This document shows, piece by piece, positions 54,717 to 64,000 of a DNA stretch of 64,000 bases. Positions within the stretch are counted from its first letter, which is position 1, and every line of letters starts with the position of its first letter. Below the pieces are notes generated by a model. That model was not told the DNA's origin, did no database searches, and saw nothing but the letters and a program-made list of their open reading frames with translations. Origin of the DNA: Pseudomonas sp. ADAK18 (GTDB taxonomy: Bacteria > Pseudomonadota > Gammaproteobacteria > Pseudomonadales > Pseudomonadaceae); contig NZ_CP052859.1 of NCBI RefSeq assembly GCF_012935695.1, forward strand, positions 1,715,001 to 1,779,000, written 5' to 3'. The position numbers and the translations under genes are program-made.

Positions 54717-55340
54717 ATGCGTCTTATCCGCATGCTGTTGTTGCCGGCACTGGCTCTGACCGCTCTTTCGGCTCAGGCAGATCCTGCCTCCGTGGCGAGC
54801 CTGACCAACTTGCTGGAACAATCCAAAACCATCACCGCGCGTTTTTCCCAATTGACCCTGGACGGTGGTGGTACCCGGTTGCAGGAAACGGCTGGCGAGA
54901 TGGCTGTGCAGCGCCCAGGGCTTTTCTATTGGAAAACCGACAAGCCCAATGACCAGACCATCGTTTCCGACGGCCAGAAAGTTACTTTGTGGGATCCGGA
55001 CCTGGAGCAGGCGACCATCAAGAAGCTTGATCCACGCTTGAGCCAGACACCGGCCTTGCTGTTGTCCGGCGATGTGTCGCAGATCAGCAAGAGCTTTGAT
55101 ATTACGTCCCAGCAAGCCAGCGGTGTAATCAACTTCACCCTCAAGCCGACCACCAAAGACACGCTGTTCGACAGCCTGCGCTTGTCGTTCCGTAACGGTG
55201 TAATCAATGACATGCAGTTGATCGACAGCGTCGGCCAGCGCACCAATATCCTGTTCTCCGGGGTTAAGGCCAACCAGCCTGTCGCCGCTTCCAAGTTCAA
55301 GTTCGACATCCCCAAGGGTGCCGACGTGATCCAGGAATAA
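54717..55340 (+). CDS. lolA: Outer-membrane lipoprotein carrier protein LolA
   Basis: 207-residue periplasmic chaperone that carries lipoproteins from LolCDE to LolB. The signal peptide is [21 protein letters not shown], with cleavage after AQA. The mature beta-sheet protein contains [12 protein letters not shown] and the [11 protein letters not shown] region. ATG 54717 has GAGG seven bases upstream; the ATG at 54705 overlaps that site and is rejected. Confidence 0.93.
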   Translation: MRLIRMLLLPALALTALSAQADPASVASLTNLLEQSKTITARFSQLTLDGGGTRLQETAGEMAVQRPGLFYWKTDKPNDQTIVSDGQKVTLWDPDLEQATIKKLDPRLSQTPALLLSGDVSQISKSFDITSQQASGVINFTLKPTTKDTLFDSLRLSFRNGVINDMQLIDSVGQRTNILFSGVKANQPVAASKFKFDIPKGADVIQE

Positions 55341-55367
55341 ACTGCTTAGAGGTTTCAAACGCTGCCC

Positions 55368-56689
55368 ATGGATTTGTTTCGAAGTGACCCGATTGCTCAA
55401 CCTTTGGCGGCGCGCCTGCGCTCGACCAACCTGGATGAGTACGTCGGGCAGGAACACCTGCTCGCCCGTGGCAAGCCCTTGCGCGAAGCCCTGGAGCAGG
55501 GTGCCCTGCATTCGATGATTTTCTGGGGGCCGCCGGGCGTGGGTAAAACTACCCTGGCCCGGCTGCTGGCGAAAGTCTCGGACGCGCACTTCGAAACGGT
55601 CTCGGCGGTGCTGGCCGGGGTCAAGGAGATCCGCCAGGCGGTGGACGTGGCCAAGCAGCAGGCCGGGCAATACGGCAAGCGCACCATCTTGTTTGTCGAC
55701 GAAGTGCATCGCTTCAACAAGTCGCAGCAGGATGCGTTTTTGCCGTATGTCGAAGACGGCACGTTGATCTTTATCGGTGCTACCACCGAAAACCCATCCT
55801 TTGAGCTGAACAACGCGTTGCTGTCGCGGGCGCGGGTTTATGTGCTTAAAAGCCTCGACGAAGTGGCGATGCAGAAGCTGTTGCAGCGGGCGCTGACCGA
55901 GGAAAAGGGCCTGGGCAAGCGCCAACTGACGGTCAGTGAGGAAGGTTTCAAGATTCTCCTGACGGCTGCCGACGGCGACGGACGACGTTTCCTCAACCTG
56001 TTGGAGAACGCCTCCGACTTGGCTGAGGATGGCAGCGAAATTGGCGTCGATCTGCTGCAGAGCCTGCTAGGCGATACCCGCCGCCGCTTCGACAAGGGTG
56101 GCGAAGCCTTTTACGACCAGATCTCTGCGTTGCATAAATCGGTGCGTGGTTCCAACCCGGACGGTGCGCTGTACTGGTTTGCCCGGATGATCGATGGCGG
56201 TTGCGACCCGCTATACCTCGCCCGGCGCGTGGTGCGCATGGCCAGCGAAGACATCGGCAACGCCGACCCGCGTGCCCTGAGCCTATGCCTGGCAGCCTGG
56301 GAAGTGCAGGAACGCCTGGGCAGCCCGGAAGGCGAGCTGGCGGTGGCCCAAGCGATCACTTACCTGGCGTGTGCGCCGAAAAGCAACGCGGTGTACATGG
56401 GCTTCAAATCCGCCCTGCGCGCCGCCGCCGAGCACGGCTCCCTGGAAGTGCCGCTGCACCTGCGTAATGCACCGACCAAGCTGATGAAGCAGCTGGGTTA
56501 TGGCGATGAATACCGTTACGCCCACGATGAGCCGGACGCCTACGCCGCTGGCGAAGACTATTTCCCGGATGAGTTAGAGCCACAACCGTTTTATCAGCCC
56601 GTGCCCCGTGGCCTGGAGTTGAAGATCGGTGAAAAACTCAACCATCTTGCTCAACTTGACCGGCTCAGCCCGAAACAGCGGAGAAAGTA

Positions 56690-56690
<1 letters not shown>
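55368..56690 (+). CDS. rarA: Replication-associated recombination protein RarA (MgsA)
   Basis: 440-residue AAA+ clamp-loader-like ATPase acting at stalled replication forks. Walker [10 protein letters not shown], Walker [12 protein letters not shown] and sensor [12 protein letters not shown] are intact. The C-terminal tetramerisation and SSB-contact domains are of normal length. The stop overlaps the crcB start by one base. Confidence 0.94.
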
Positions 56691-58361
<1,671 letters not shown>

Positions 58362-59756
58362 ATGGAATTTCTGCCGCTGTTTCATAACCTGCGCGGCAGT
58401 CGTGTGTTGGTCGTCGGTGGCGGGGAGATTGCCTTGCGCAAATCCCGGCTGCTGGCCGACGCCGGTGCGGTGTTGCGGGTGGTTGCTCCCCAGATCGAAG
58501 ACCAGTTGCGTGAACTGGTGCTGGGCAGTGGCGGTGAACTGATTTTGCGCGGTTATCAGGAGGCCGACCTTGATGGCTGCACCCTGATCATCGCAGCGAC
58601 CGATGACGAGCCATTGAACGCGCAAGTGTCCAGTGATGCTCGGCGTCGTTGTGTACCTGTCAATGTGGTGGATGCGCCGGCTCTGTGCAGCGTGATCTTC
58701 CCGGCGATTGTCGACCGTTCGCCATTGGTGATTGCGGTGTCCAGTGGCGGCGATGCGCCGGTGCTGGCGCGGTTGATCCGGGCCAAGCTGGAAACCTGGG
58801 TGCCGTCGACCTACGGCCAATTAGCGGGACTGGCGGCGCGTTTCCGTACTCAGGTCAAAGGCCTGTTCCCGGATGTTCAGCAGCGTCGTGCGTTCTGGGA
58901 AGACGTCTTTCAAGGCCCGATTGCCGACCGGCAACTGGCCGGGCAGGGCGACGAAGCCGAGCGCTTGCTGGTGGAAAAAATCAACGGTGCGCCGCCTCAT
59001 GCGCCCGGTGAAGTCTATCTGGTGGGCGCGGGCCCGGGTGATCCGGACCTACTGACCTTCCGTGCCTTGCGCTTGATGCAGCAGGCCGATGTGGTGCTGT
59101 ATGACCGCCTGGTGGCGCCGGCCATTCTTGAGTTGTGCCGCCGTGATGCCGAGCGTGTGTATGTCGGCAAGCGTCGCGCGGACCATGCGTTGCCTCAGGA
59201 CCAGATCAATCAGCAACTGGTGGACCTGGCCAAACAAGGCAAGCGCGTGCTACGACTCAAGGGCGGTGATCCATTCATCTTTGGCCGTGGCGGCGAAGAG
59301 ATCGAAGAATTGGCGGCCCATGGCATTCCGTTCCAGGTCGTGCCAGGCATTACGGCGGCCAGTGGTTGTGCAGCCTACGCCGGTATTCCGCTGACCCATC
59401 GCGACTATGCGCAATCGGTACGCTTCATTACCGGGCATTTGAAGGACGGGACCTCGGACTTGCCCTGGAGTGATCTGGTAGGGCCGTCACAGACCCTGGT
59501 GTTCTACATGGGCCTGATCGGCTTGCCGATTATTTGTGAGCAACTGATCCAGCATGGTCGCTCTGCAGACACTCCGGCAGCGTTGATCCAGCAAGGCACC
59601 ACATCGAACCAGCGGGTCTTCACGGGCACCTTGGCCAACCTGCCGCAACTGGTGGCGGAGCATGAGGTTCATGCGCCAACGCTGGTGATCGTTGGGGAAG
59701 TGGTGCAGTTGCGTGAGAAGCTGAAGTGGTTTGAAGGCGCTCAGTCGCAGGTCTGA
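58362..59756 (+). CDS. cysG: Siroheme synthase CysG (trifunctional)
   Basis: 464-residue fusion. The N-terminal part (about 1-205) is a dehydrogenase/ferrochelatase with the nucleotide-binding [11 protein letters not shown]. The C-terminal part (about 215-460) is uroporphyrinogen-III methyltransferase with [16 protein letters not shown] and [13 protein letters not shown]. It makes siroheme for sulfite and nitrite reductases. The ATG follows the serS TAA with no gap. The gene is followed by a REP cruciform. Confidence 0.95.
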   Translation: MEFLPLFHNLRGSRVLVVGGGEIALRKSRLLADAGAVLRVVAPQIEDQLRELVLGSGGELILRGYQEADLDGCTLIIAATDDEPLNAQVSSDARRRCVPVNVVDAPALCSVIFPAIVDRSPLVIAVSSGGDAPVLARLIRAKLETWVPSTYGQLAGLAARFRTQVKGLFPDVQQRRAFWEDVFQGPIADRQLAGQGDEAERLLVEKINGAPPHAPGEVYLVGAGPGDPDLLTFRALRLMQQADVVLYDRLVAPAILELCRRDAERVYVGKRRADHALPQDQINQQLVDLAKQGKRVLRLKGGDPFIFGRGGEEIEELAAHGIPFQVVPGITAASGCAAYAGIPLTHRDYAQSVRFITGHLKDGTSDLPWSDLVGPSQTLVFYMGLIGLPIICEQLIQHGRSADTPAALIQQGTTSNQRVFTGTLANLPQLVAEHEVHAPTLVIVGEVVQLREKLKWFEGAQSQV

Positions 59757-59822
59757 TAAACACGTACCGGCTTCACACAGATCAAACTGTGGGAGCCGGG
59801 CTTGTCGTGGTGAGATTGCTTT

Positions 59823-59937
59823 TGTGGCGAGCGGGCTTGCCCGCGTTGGGGCGCGAAGCGGCCCTAAAGTCGGCGACTCAATCGAACTCCGACCGGGGCT
59901 GCTGCGCAGCCCAACGCGGGCAAGCCCGCTCGCCACA
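59823..59937. repeat. Large REP cruciform with 28-base perfect arms
   Basis: The arm at 59823-59850 (TGTGGCGAGCGGGCTTGCCC...) and the arm at 59910-59937 (...GGGCAAGCCCGCTCGCCACA) are exact reverse complements. The inner part holds further complementary segments, such as GGGGCTGCTGCGCAGCCC. It lies between the converging cysG and yqjG genes and probably blocks read-through. Confidence 0.9.
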
Positions 59938-59952
59938 GGTGGTGCTTGTGCC

Positions 59953-60954
59953 TCAGGCCCGTGTCCAAACCCCTTTCTCGCTCAGTCTCCTCCGATCATG
60001 GGCGATATCAAAACTCTGTAACGGCCCCTTCGGCACAATTCCCGTCGGGTTAATCGTCTTGTGACTGGCGTAGTAGTGCCCCTTGATGTGAGCAAAATCT
60101 ACCGTTTCGGCAATTCCCGGCCATTGATACAGCTCCCGCAGCCAGTTCGACAGGTTTGGATAGTCGGCAATCCGCCGCAGGTTGCATTTGAAGTGGCTGT
60201 AATACACCGCATCAAAACGAATCATCGTGGTGAACAGCCGTATGTCGGCCTCGGTCAGGTATTCACCGGCCAGGTAACGATGGTCGGCCAGATGCTGTTC
60301 CAGATGGTCCAGTTCGGCGAACACATCATCAAACGCTGCTTCATACGCTTTTTGCGAGGTGGCAAAGCCTGCACGATAGACGCCGTTGTTTACGGTCGGA
60401 TAGATCCGTTCGTTTAGAGCATCAATTTTTGAGCGTAGGGCCTCAGGGTAGAAGTCCAGGGTGTTACCAGTCAGCTCGTCGAACGCAGTGTTGAACATAC
60501 GGATGATCTCCGCCGATTCATTGCTGACAATCCGCTTCAGCTTCTTGTCCCACAGTACCGGCACCGTGACGCGTCCAGTATAGGTGGCTGTGTCGGCGGT
60601 GTAGCGTTGGTGCATGTAGCTGAAGTCATCAAGTTTGTCGCCGGTTGAGCCATGGGCCTTGTCGAAGGTCCAGCCGTTCTCCAGCATCAACCAACTGACC
60701 ACGGACACATCGATCAGGCTTTCCAGGCCTTTGAGCTTGCGCAGAATCAGTGTGCGATGGGCCCAAGGACAGGCGAGGGAAACATACAAATGGTAACGCC
60801 CCGCTTCAGCAGCGAAGCCGCCTTCACCGGTAGGGCCAGGTTGGCCATCGGCAGTGACCCAGTTGCGACGTTGCGCCTGTTCCCGTTGGAAGGCGCCATC
60901 TGCGCTACTTTCGTACCACTGGTCATGCCAGCGTCCTTCGATCAGCAAACCCAT
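59953..60954 (-). CDS. yqjG: Glutathionyl-hydroquinone reductase (YqjG/ECM4-type GST)
   Basis: 333-residue Xi-class glutathione transferase with the catalytic Cys in SLACPWAHR. It reduces glutathionyl-hydroquinones with glutathione. The thioredoxin-like N-domain is followed by a helical domain with YLAGEYLTEADIRLFTTMIR. Length fits the family. It is preceded by its own gap from the TrpD2-like gene (88 bases). Confidence 0.88.
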   Translation of the reverse strand: MGLLIEGRWHDQWYESSADGAFQREQAQRRNWVTADGQPGPTGEGGFAAEAGRYHLYVSLACPWAHRTLILRKLKGLESLIDVSVVSWLMLENGWTFDKAHGSTGDKLDDFSYMHQRYTADTATYTGRVTVPVLWDKKLKRIVSNESAEIIRMFNTAFDELTGNTLDFYPEALRSKIDALNERIYPTVNNGVYRAGFATSQKAYEAAFDDVFAELDHLEQHLADHRYLAGEYLTEADIRLFTTMIRFDAVYYSHFKCNLRRIADYPNLSNWLRELYQWPGIAETVDFAHIKGHYYASHKTINPTGIVPKGPLQSFDIAHDRRRLSEKGVWTRA

Positions 60955-61042
60955 GACTGACTCCTTGGCTAATAAGCGTTGGAGTCCAGTCTAAAGGTCT
61001 GGGTTCGAACAAAAAGCGCAAAGGCTGGGAGTTAATGATCGA

Positions 61043-62044
61043 CTAAATCGATTTGTTCCGGGCGTCCCAGTATTGCTGGGCGAGTTCGAACGCTTGCTCC
61101 CGTGGGTGACCAAGGCCGCGCAAGGCCAGGGCCATGGTGGCAATCAAGGCCAGTTGCGGGTAGCTGTCCTGTACGTCACCGCGCCACAGCGCCTTCAAGT
61201 GCTCAGGGTCGAGTGCGGCCGGCTTGACGTGGCGTTGGGCGGAGAGGGCGGGCCACTCTTCATCCCAACTTTCGCCGCCGGTGGTGCCATACAAGTGACT
61301 GATGGTGTCGGGGTTGATCTCGATCTCGCCGCCGTCGCCCTTGATCACAATGGCGTTATCGCCGAGCAAGCCACTGGCGTCACGGTGCACGCCCTGGTAG
61401 CCCGGGTGGAAGATGCTTTGCAAGCCGCAACGGGCGTTCAACGGGTTGAGGATGCGCGCCAGGGAATGGATCGGTGAGCGCAGGCCCAGGGTGTTGCGCA
61501 GATCGATCATGCGCTGTAGTTGCGGCGCCCAATCCCCTAGCGGAATAAACGCCAGGCTGCCTTGTTCAAGGGCCGACTCGACGTGTTGCCAGTTACGGCA
61601 CAACGGTATCTGCAAGCCTTCCAGCAACTGCTCGGTATACAGCCTGCCTGCTGTATGCGCGCCGCCGCCGTGCATCAAAATACGTACGCCGTTTTGTGCC
61701 AGGCATTTGGCCGCCAGCAGGTACCACGGCAGGTGGCGTTTTTTCCCTGCGTAAGTAGGCCAGTCGACATCAACGTTGAGTGACGGAGCATTCAAACGTT
61801 CGCGTACGGCTTCGGTGAAACCGGCGAGTTCTTCCGGGCTTTCCTCTTTGTGCCGCAACAGCATCAGGAACGCCCCGAGTTGGGTGTCCTCGACCTTTTC
61901 ATCGAGCAGCATGCCCATGGCTTCGCGGGCTTCTTCGCGGGTCAGGCTGCGGGCGCCGCGCTTGCCTTTACCGAGGATGCGCACGAAGGGGGCAAACGGA
62001 TGCTCGGCAGGAGTTTCGGTGATCAATGGGGCAAAGTCGGTCAT
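61043..62044 (-). CDS. ybiB: TrpD2/YbiB-like protein (glycosyltransferase family 3 fold)
   Basis: 333 residues similar in fold to anthranilate phosphoribosyltransferase (TrpD), with the helical N-domain and the MHGGGAHTAGRLYTEQLLE region. YbiB of E. coli lacks TrpD activity and binds nucleic acids. The ATG at 62044 overlaps the tusE stop (ATGA), tying it to the tus genes. Its role there is unknown. Confidence 0.8.
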   Translation of the reverse strand: MTDFAPLITETPAEHPFAPFVRILGKGKRGARSLTREEAREAMGMLLDEKVEDTQLGAFLMLLRHKEESPEELAGFTEAVRERLNAPSLNVDVDWPTYAGKKRHLPWYLLAAKCLAQNGVRILMHGGGAHTAGRLYTEQLLEGLQIPLCRNWQHVESALEQGSLAFIPLGDWAPQLQRMIDLRNTLGLRSPIHSLARILNPLNARCGLQSIFHPGYQGVHRDASGLLGDNAIVIKGDGGEIEINPDTISHLYGTTGGESWDEEWPALSAQRHVKPAALDPEHLKALWRGDVQDSYPQLALIATMALALRGLGHPREQAFELAQQYWDARNKSI

Positions 62045-62376
62045 AAGCAATTCGTCGGCCTGGGCAGGCCCGCCAACTTGGCGGCGAGTTTGGCGGGAGT
62101 GCCTTTGAACAGTCGGTTGAGGTGCAGGCTGTTGCCCTTTTCCGGGCCCAGCTTCAAGGCGGTGTACTTGATCAGCGGGCGGGTGGCAGGTGACAGTTGG
62201 AACTCGTCGTAGAAACCGCGCAGCAACTCAAGGATTTCCCAGTGCTCGGGGGTCAGGTCCATGGCTTCGGCGGCGGCCAGGGCATTGGCCACGTCGGTGG
62301 ACCAGTCGCTCAAGTCGGCGAGGTAACCGTCCTTGTCCAGCTCGAGGGTACGCTCGCCTACGGTCAGGGTGTTCAT
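62041..62376 (-). CDS. tusE: Sulfurtransferase TusE (DsrC-like)
   Basis: 111-residue carrier that accepts sulfur from TusBCD and hands it to MnmA. The penultimate cysteine of the flexible tail (PRPTNCL) is the sulfur carrier. Family features include DLTPEHWEILELLRGFYDEF. The start overlaps the tusB stop by four bases. Confidence 0.93.
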   Translation of the reverse strand: MNTLTVGERTLELDKDGYLADLSDWSTDVANALAAAEAMDLTPEHWEILELLRGFYDEFQLSPATRPLIKYTALKLGPEKGNSLHLNRLFKGTPAKLAAKLAGLPRPTNCL

Positions 62377-62666
62377 AGCCAGGTATTAACCTTGTTGTAG
62401 TCGATCGACAGCTGGACGAAGGCTGGGTAATCGACGCTGTCGGCCCAGGCGGGCACAGGCAGATTTCGGGACTGGCTGTCTTCTGCGAGGACAAACACCT
62501 TCAGCCCTTTGGCTTGCAGGGCCCGGAAAGGCGCGCTGGCAGCTTGCAGGGCGTAGGCACCGTCACCGCAAAGCAGGATCGCGTCCTGCGCGCCACAGAG
62601 GCGCAGGCAGCTCTCCAGCCGGCTATCGGTAAAAGGGGAGTGGGATACCACATGCAAAGTCGCCAT
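62373..62666 (-). CDS. tusB: Sulfur relay protein TusB
   Basis: 97-residue DsrH-like subunit of the TusBCD heterohexamer. It has no catalytic cysteine role but completes the complex. It sits between tusC (1-base overlap) and tusE (4-base overlap), as expected. Confidence 0.88.
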   Translation of the reverse strand: MATLHVVSHSPFTDSRLESCLRLCGAQDAILLCGDGAYALQAASAPFRALQAKGLKVFVLAEDSQSRNLPVPAWADSVDYPAFVQLSIDYNKVNTWL

Positions 62667-63016
62667 CAGAGGGTTATCACCTGGTCGTAACGGTCAATCA
62701 TCTCGCTGATCTGCTCGCTGCTCAGCGGTTGCGCACTGGTGGGAGATACAAGCCCACGCTCGTTGAGGCTATGACTGCAGGCAAACACATCGTCGATACC
62801 AAACAGTGACAGCGCTTGCAGGTTGGCGCTGAGGTCTTTTTGCTGAACGGCCTTGGCATCCTGGCCCGTTGCCAATTGAAACACCCCGTCATCCAGAAAC
62901 AGCAGGCCAATGGGCAAATCGAATGCACCACCGGCCAGCACGATATCCAGCGCTTCCCGCGCACTGGGCCCGGACCACGGAGCCTGGCGGCTGATCACCA
63001 ACAAGGATTTCGACAT
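62666..63016 (-). CDS. tusC: Sulfur relay protein TusC
   Basis: 116-residue DsrF-like subunit with the typical start MSKSLLVISRQAPWS. The ATG at 63016 is chosen; the in-frame extension to 63031 overlaps tusD. It shares one base with tusB. Confidence 0.88.
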   Translation of the reverse strand: MSKSLLVISRQAPWSGPSAREALDIVLAGGAFDLPIGLLFLDDGVFQLATGQDAKAVQQKDLSANLQALSLFGIDDVFACSHSLNERGLVSPTSAQPLSSEQISEMIDRYDQVITL

Positions 63017-63017
63017 G

Positions 63018-63410
63018 TCATGGCCCTCCAAAGCAGATCAAACGGTCAGCGGTTTGGGCGGCGTCGTGCAATTGCCCAAGGCCCGACAGCGCCCAGGGCG
63101 CGTCCAGGTTTACGGCACTGCGCTGATAGCGCGTCGCTTCTTCGGCATTCAACACCCCGCGACGCAGGGCTGCTGCAATGCACACCACGCCATCGAGCTG
63201 ATGCTGGCTGACAAAGGCACGCCATTGGTTGGCGATATCCTGCTCGTCCTGCGGCGCGACAATGTTGCTGGACGCGCTGTAGACGCCATCCTGATAAAAA
63301 AACAGCCGCACAATCTCATGCCCGCCGGCCAACGCTGCCTGGGCGAACAGCAGGGCACGGCGCGAGGAGGGCGCATGGGCGGCGGAGAAAAGCGCAATCG
63401 CGAACTTCAT
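63018..63410 (-). CDS. tusD: Sulfurtransferase TusD
   Basis: 130-residue DsrE-like catalytic subunit that takes persulfide sulfur from TusA. The active cysteine is in GVVCIAAALRRGVL. First gene of the tusD-C-B-E-ybiB operon; 88 bases separate it from yccA, including the yccA terminator. Confidence 0.9.
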   Translation of the reverse strand: MKFAIALFSAAHAPSSRRALLFAQAALAGGHEIVRLFFYQDGVYSASSNIVAPQDEQDIANQWRAFVSQHQLDGVVCIAAALRRGVLNAEEATRYQRSAVNLDAPWALSGLGQLHDAAQTADRLICFGGP

Positions 63411-63458
63411 GGAACACTCTGTGGGTAAACCTGGGCCAATGATAAAGCCGCAGACAAC

Positions 63459-63484
63459 AAAAAGCCCGCCGAAGCGGGCTTTTT
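63459..63484 (-). terminator. Terminator of yccA
   Basis: AAAAAGCCCGC-cgaa-GCGGGCTTTTT, 14 bases after the yccA stop. Confidence 0.9.
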
Positions 63485-63498
63485 ACATGAGGCTGCGA

Positions 63499-64000
63499 TC
63501 AGTCGTCGCGGCTCATGATGCCGAAGATCTGCAACAAGCTGATGAACAGGTTGTAGATCGATACATACAGGCTGATGGTCGCCATGATGTAGTTACGCTC
63601 ACCGCCGTGGATGATCGCGCTGGTCTGGAACAGGATGCAGACCGAGGAAAACAGCACAAAACCTGCGCTGATCGCCAGTTGCAGGCCGCTGATCTGGAAG
63701 AACATCCCGGCGACGACCGCTGCCAGCAACACGAAGAAGCCAGCGGTGATGAAACCACCGAGGAAGCTCATGTCCTTGCGGGTGATCAGTACGTAAGCCG
63801 ACAGGCCGCCAAACACCAGCGCCGTCATGGCAAACGCCGAACTGACTACTTCCGCGCCGCCCTGCATGCCCAGGTAACGGTTAAGGATAGGGCCCAGCAG
63901 GAAACCCATGAAACCGGTCAAGGCAAACGCCGATACCAGGCCCCAGGCTGAGTCACGCAGCTTGTTGGTCAGGAAAAACAGACCGTAGAAGCCGATCAGC
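63499..64000 (-). CDS. yccA: Bax inhibitor-1/YccA family membrane protein (5' end beyond the window)
   Basis: 166 C-terminal residues are visible, from IGFYGLFFLTNKLRDSAWG at the window edge to GIMSRDD. There are five or six hydrophobic helices of the BI-1 (TMBIM) fold. E. coli YccA modulates the FtsH protease. The frame is open across the edge, so the start is outside; an internal ATG at 63921 is not the true start. The position next to tusD matches P. aeruginosa gene order. Confidence 0.88.
   Translation of the reverse strand, partial: LIGFYGLFFLTNKLRDSAWGLVSAFALTGFMGFLLGPILNRYLGMQGGAEVVSSAFAMTALVFGGLSAYVLITRKDMSFLGGFITAGFFVLLAAVVAGMFFQISGLQLAISAGFVLFSSVCILFQTSAIIHGGERNYIMATISLYVSIYNLFISLLQIFGIMSRDD

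Overview
The window looks like the chromosome of a Pseudomonas of the fluorescens group. It is GC-rich with Pseudomonas-type codon use, and its core gene order (aceA - nuoA-N, purB - hflD - mnmA, idh/icd - cspD - clpS-clpA - infA - bpt - aat - ftsK - lolA - rarA - crcB - serS - cysG - tus genes - yccA) is the one known from this genus. The intergenic palindromes are of the Pseudomonas REP type. No phage, insertion sequence, CRISPR array, rRNA or tRNA was seen.

Layout. (1) Positions 1-8364 hold a plus-strand accessory catabolic cluster: an amidase, a DeoR-family regulator, an M20 (AllC/HyuC-type) amidohydrolase, two small-molecule kinases of the APH/choline-kinase fold, a small membrane protein fused by overlap to a sodium:solute symporter, and a HAD phosphatase. 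Its substrate cannot be read from sequence. This is the best candidate in the window for an undescribed pathway. (2) Positions 8361-16369 hold an AcoR-type sigma-54 activator, divergent from a six-gene ABC uptake operon of the GlpSTPQUV (glycerol/polyol) type. A good -24/-12 promoter and six TGTTCA boxes lie between them. (3) Positions 16378-17361 hold a REP-like repeat, a HigBA/RelE-type toxin-antitoxin pair whose toxin gene is frameshifted, and a terminator. (4) Positions 17381-32335 hold the 13-gene nuo operon for respiratory complex I (minus strand, nuoC and nuoD fused). (5) Positions 32414-42569 are minus-strand housekeeping genes: isocitrate lyase, an orphan secretin-fragment protein, a GNAT acetyltransferase, an L16 hydroxylase-type JmjC protein, purB, hflD, mnmA, a Nudix hydrolase and a serine-hydrolase lipoprotein. 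(6) Positions 42621-46597 carry two unrelated NADP isocitrate dehydrogenases, divergently transcribed. (7) Positions 46681-59756 cover cold-shock/stress and N-end-rule genes (cspD, clpS, clpA, bpt, aat), infA, ftsK, lolA, rarA, crcB, serS and cysG. (8) Positions 59953-64000 are minus strand: a glutathionyl-hydroquinone reductase, a TrpD2-like protein, tusE-B-C-D for tRNA 2-thiolation (whose final enzyme, mnmA, is also in the window) and the 3' part of yccA.

The isocitrate branch point is unusually concentrated: the glyoxylate-shunt enzyme (aceA), both isocitrate dehydrogenases and the NADH-oxidising complex I lie within about 30 kb. The four N-end-rule genes bpt, aat, clpS and clpA also sit together. 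Start sites were chosen from Shine-Dalgarno spacing and family length. All functional calls rest on recognition of motifs and family resemblance in the translated sequence; no database search was run.
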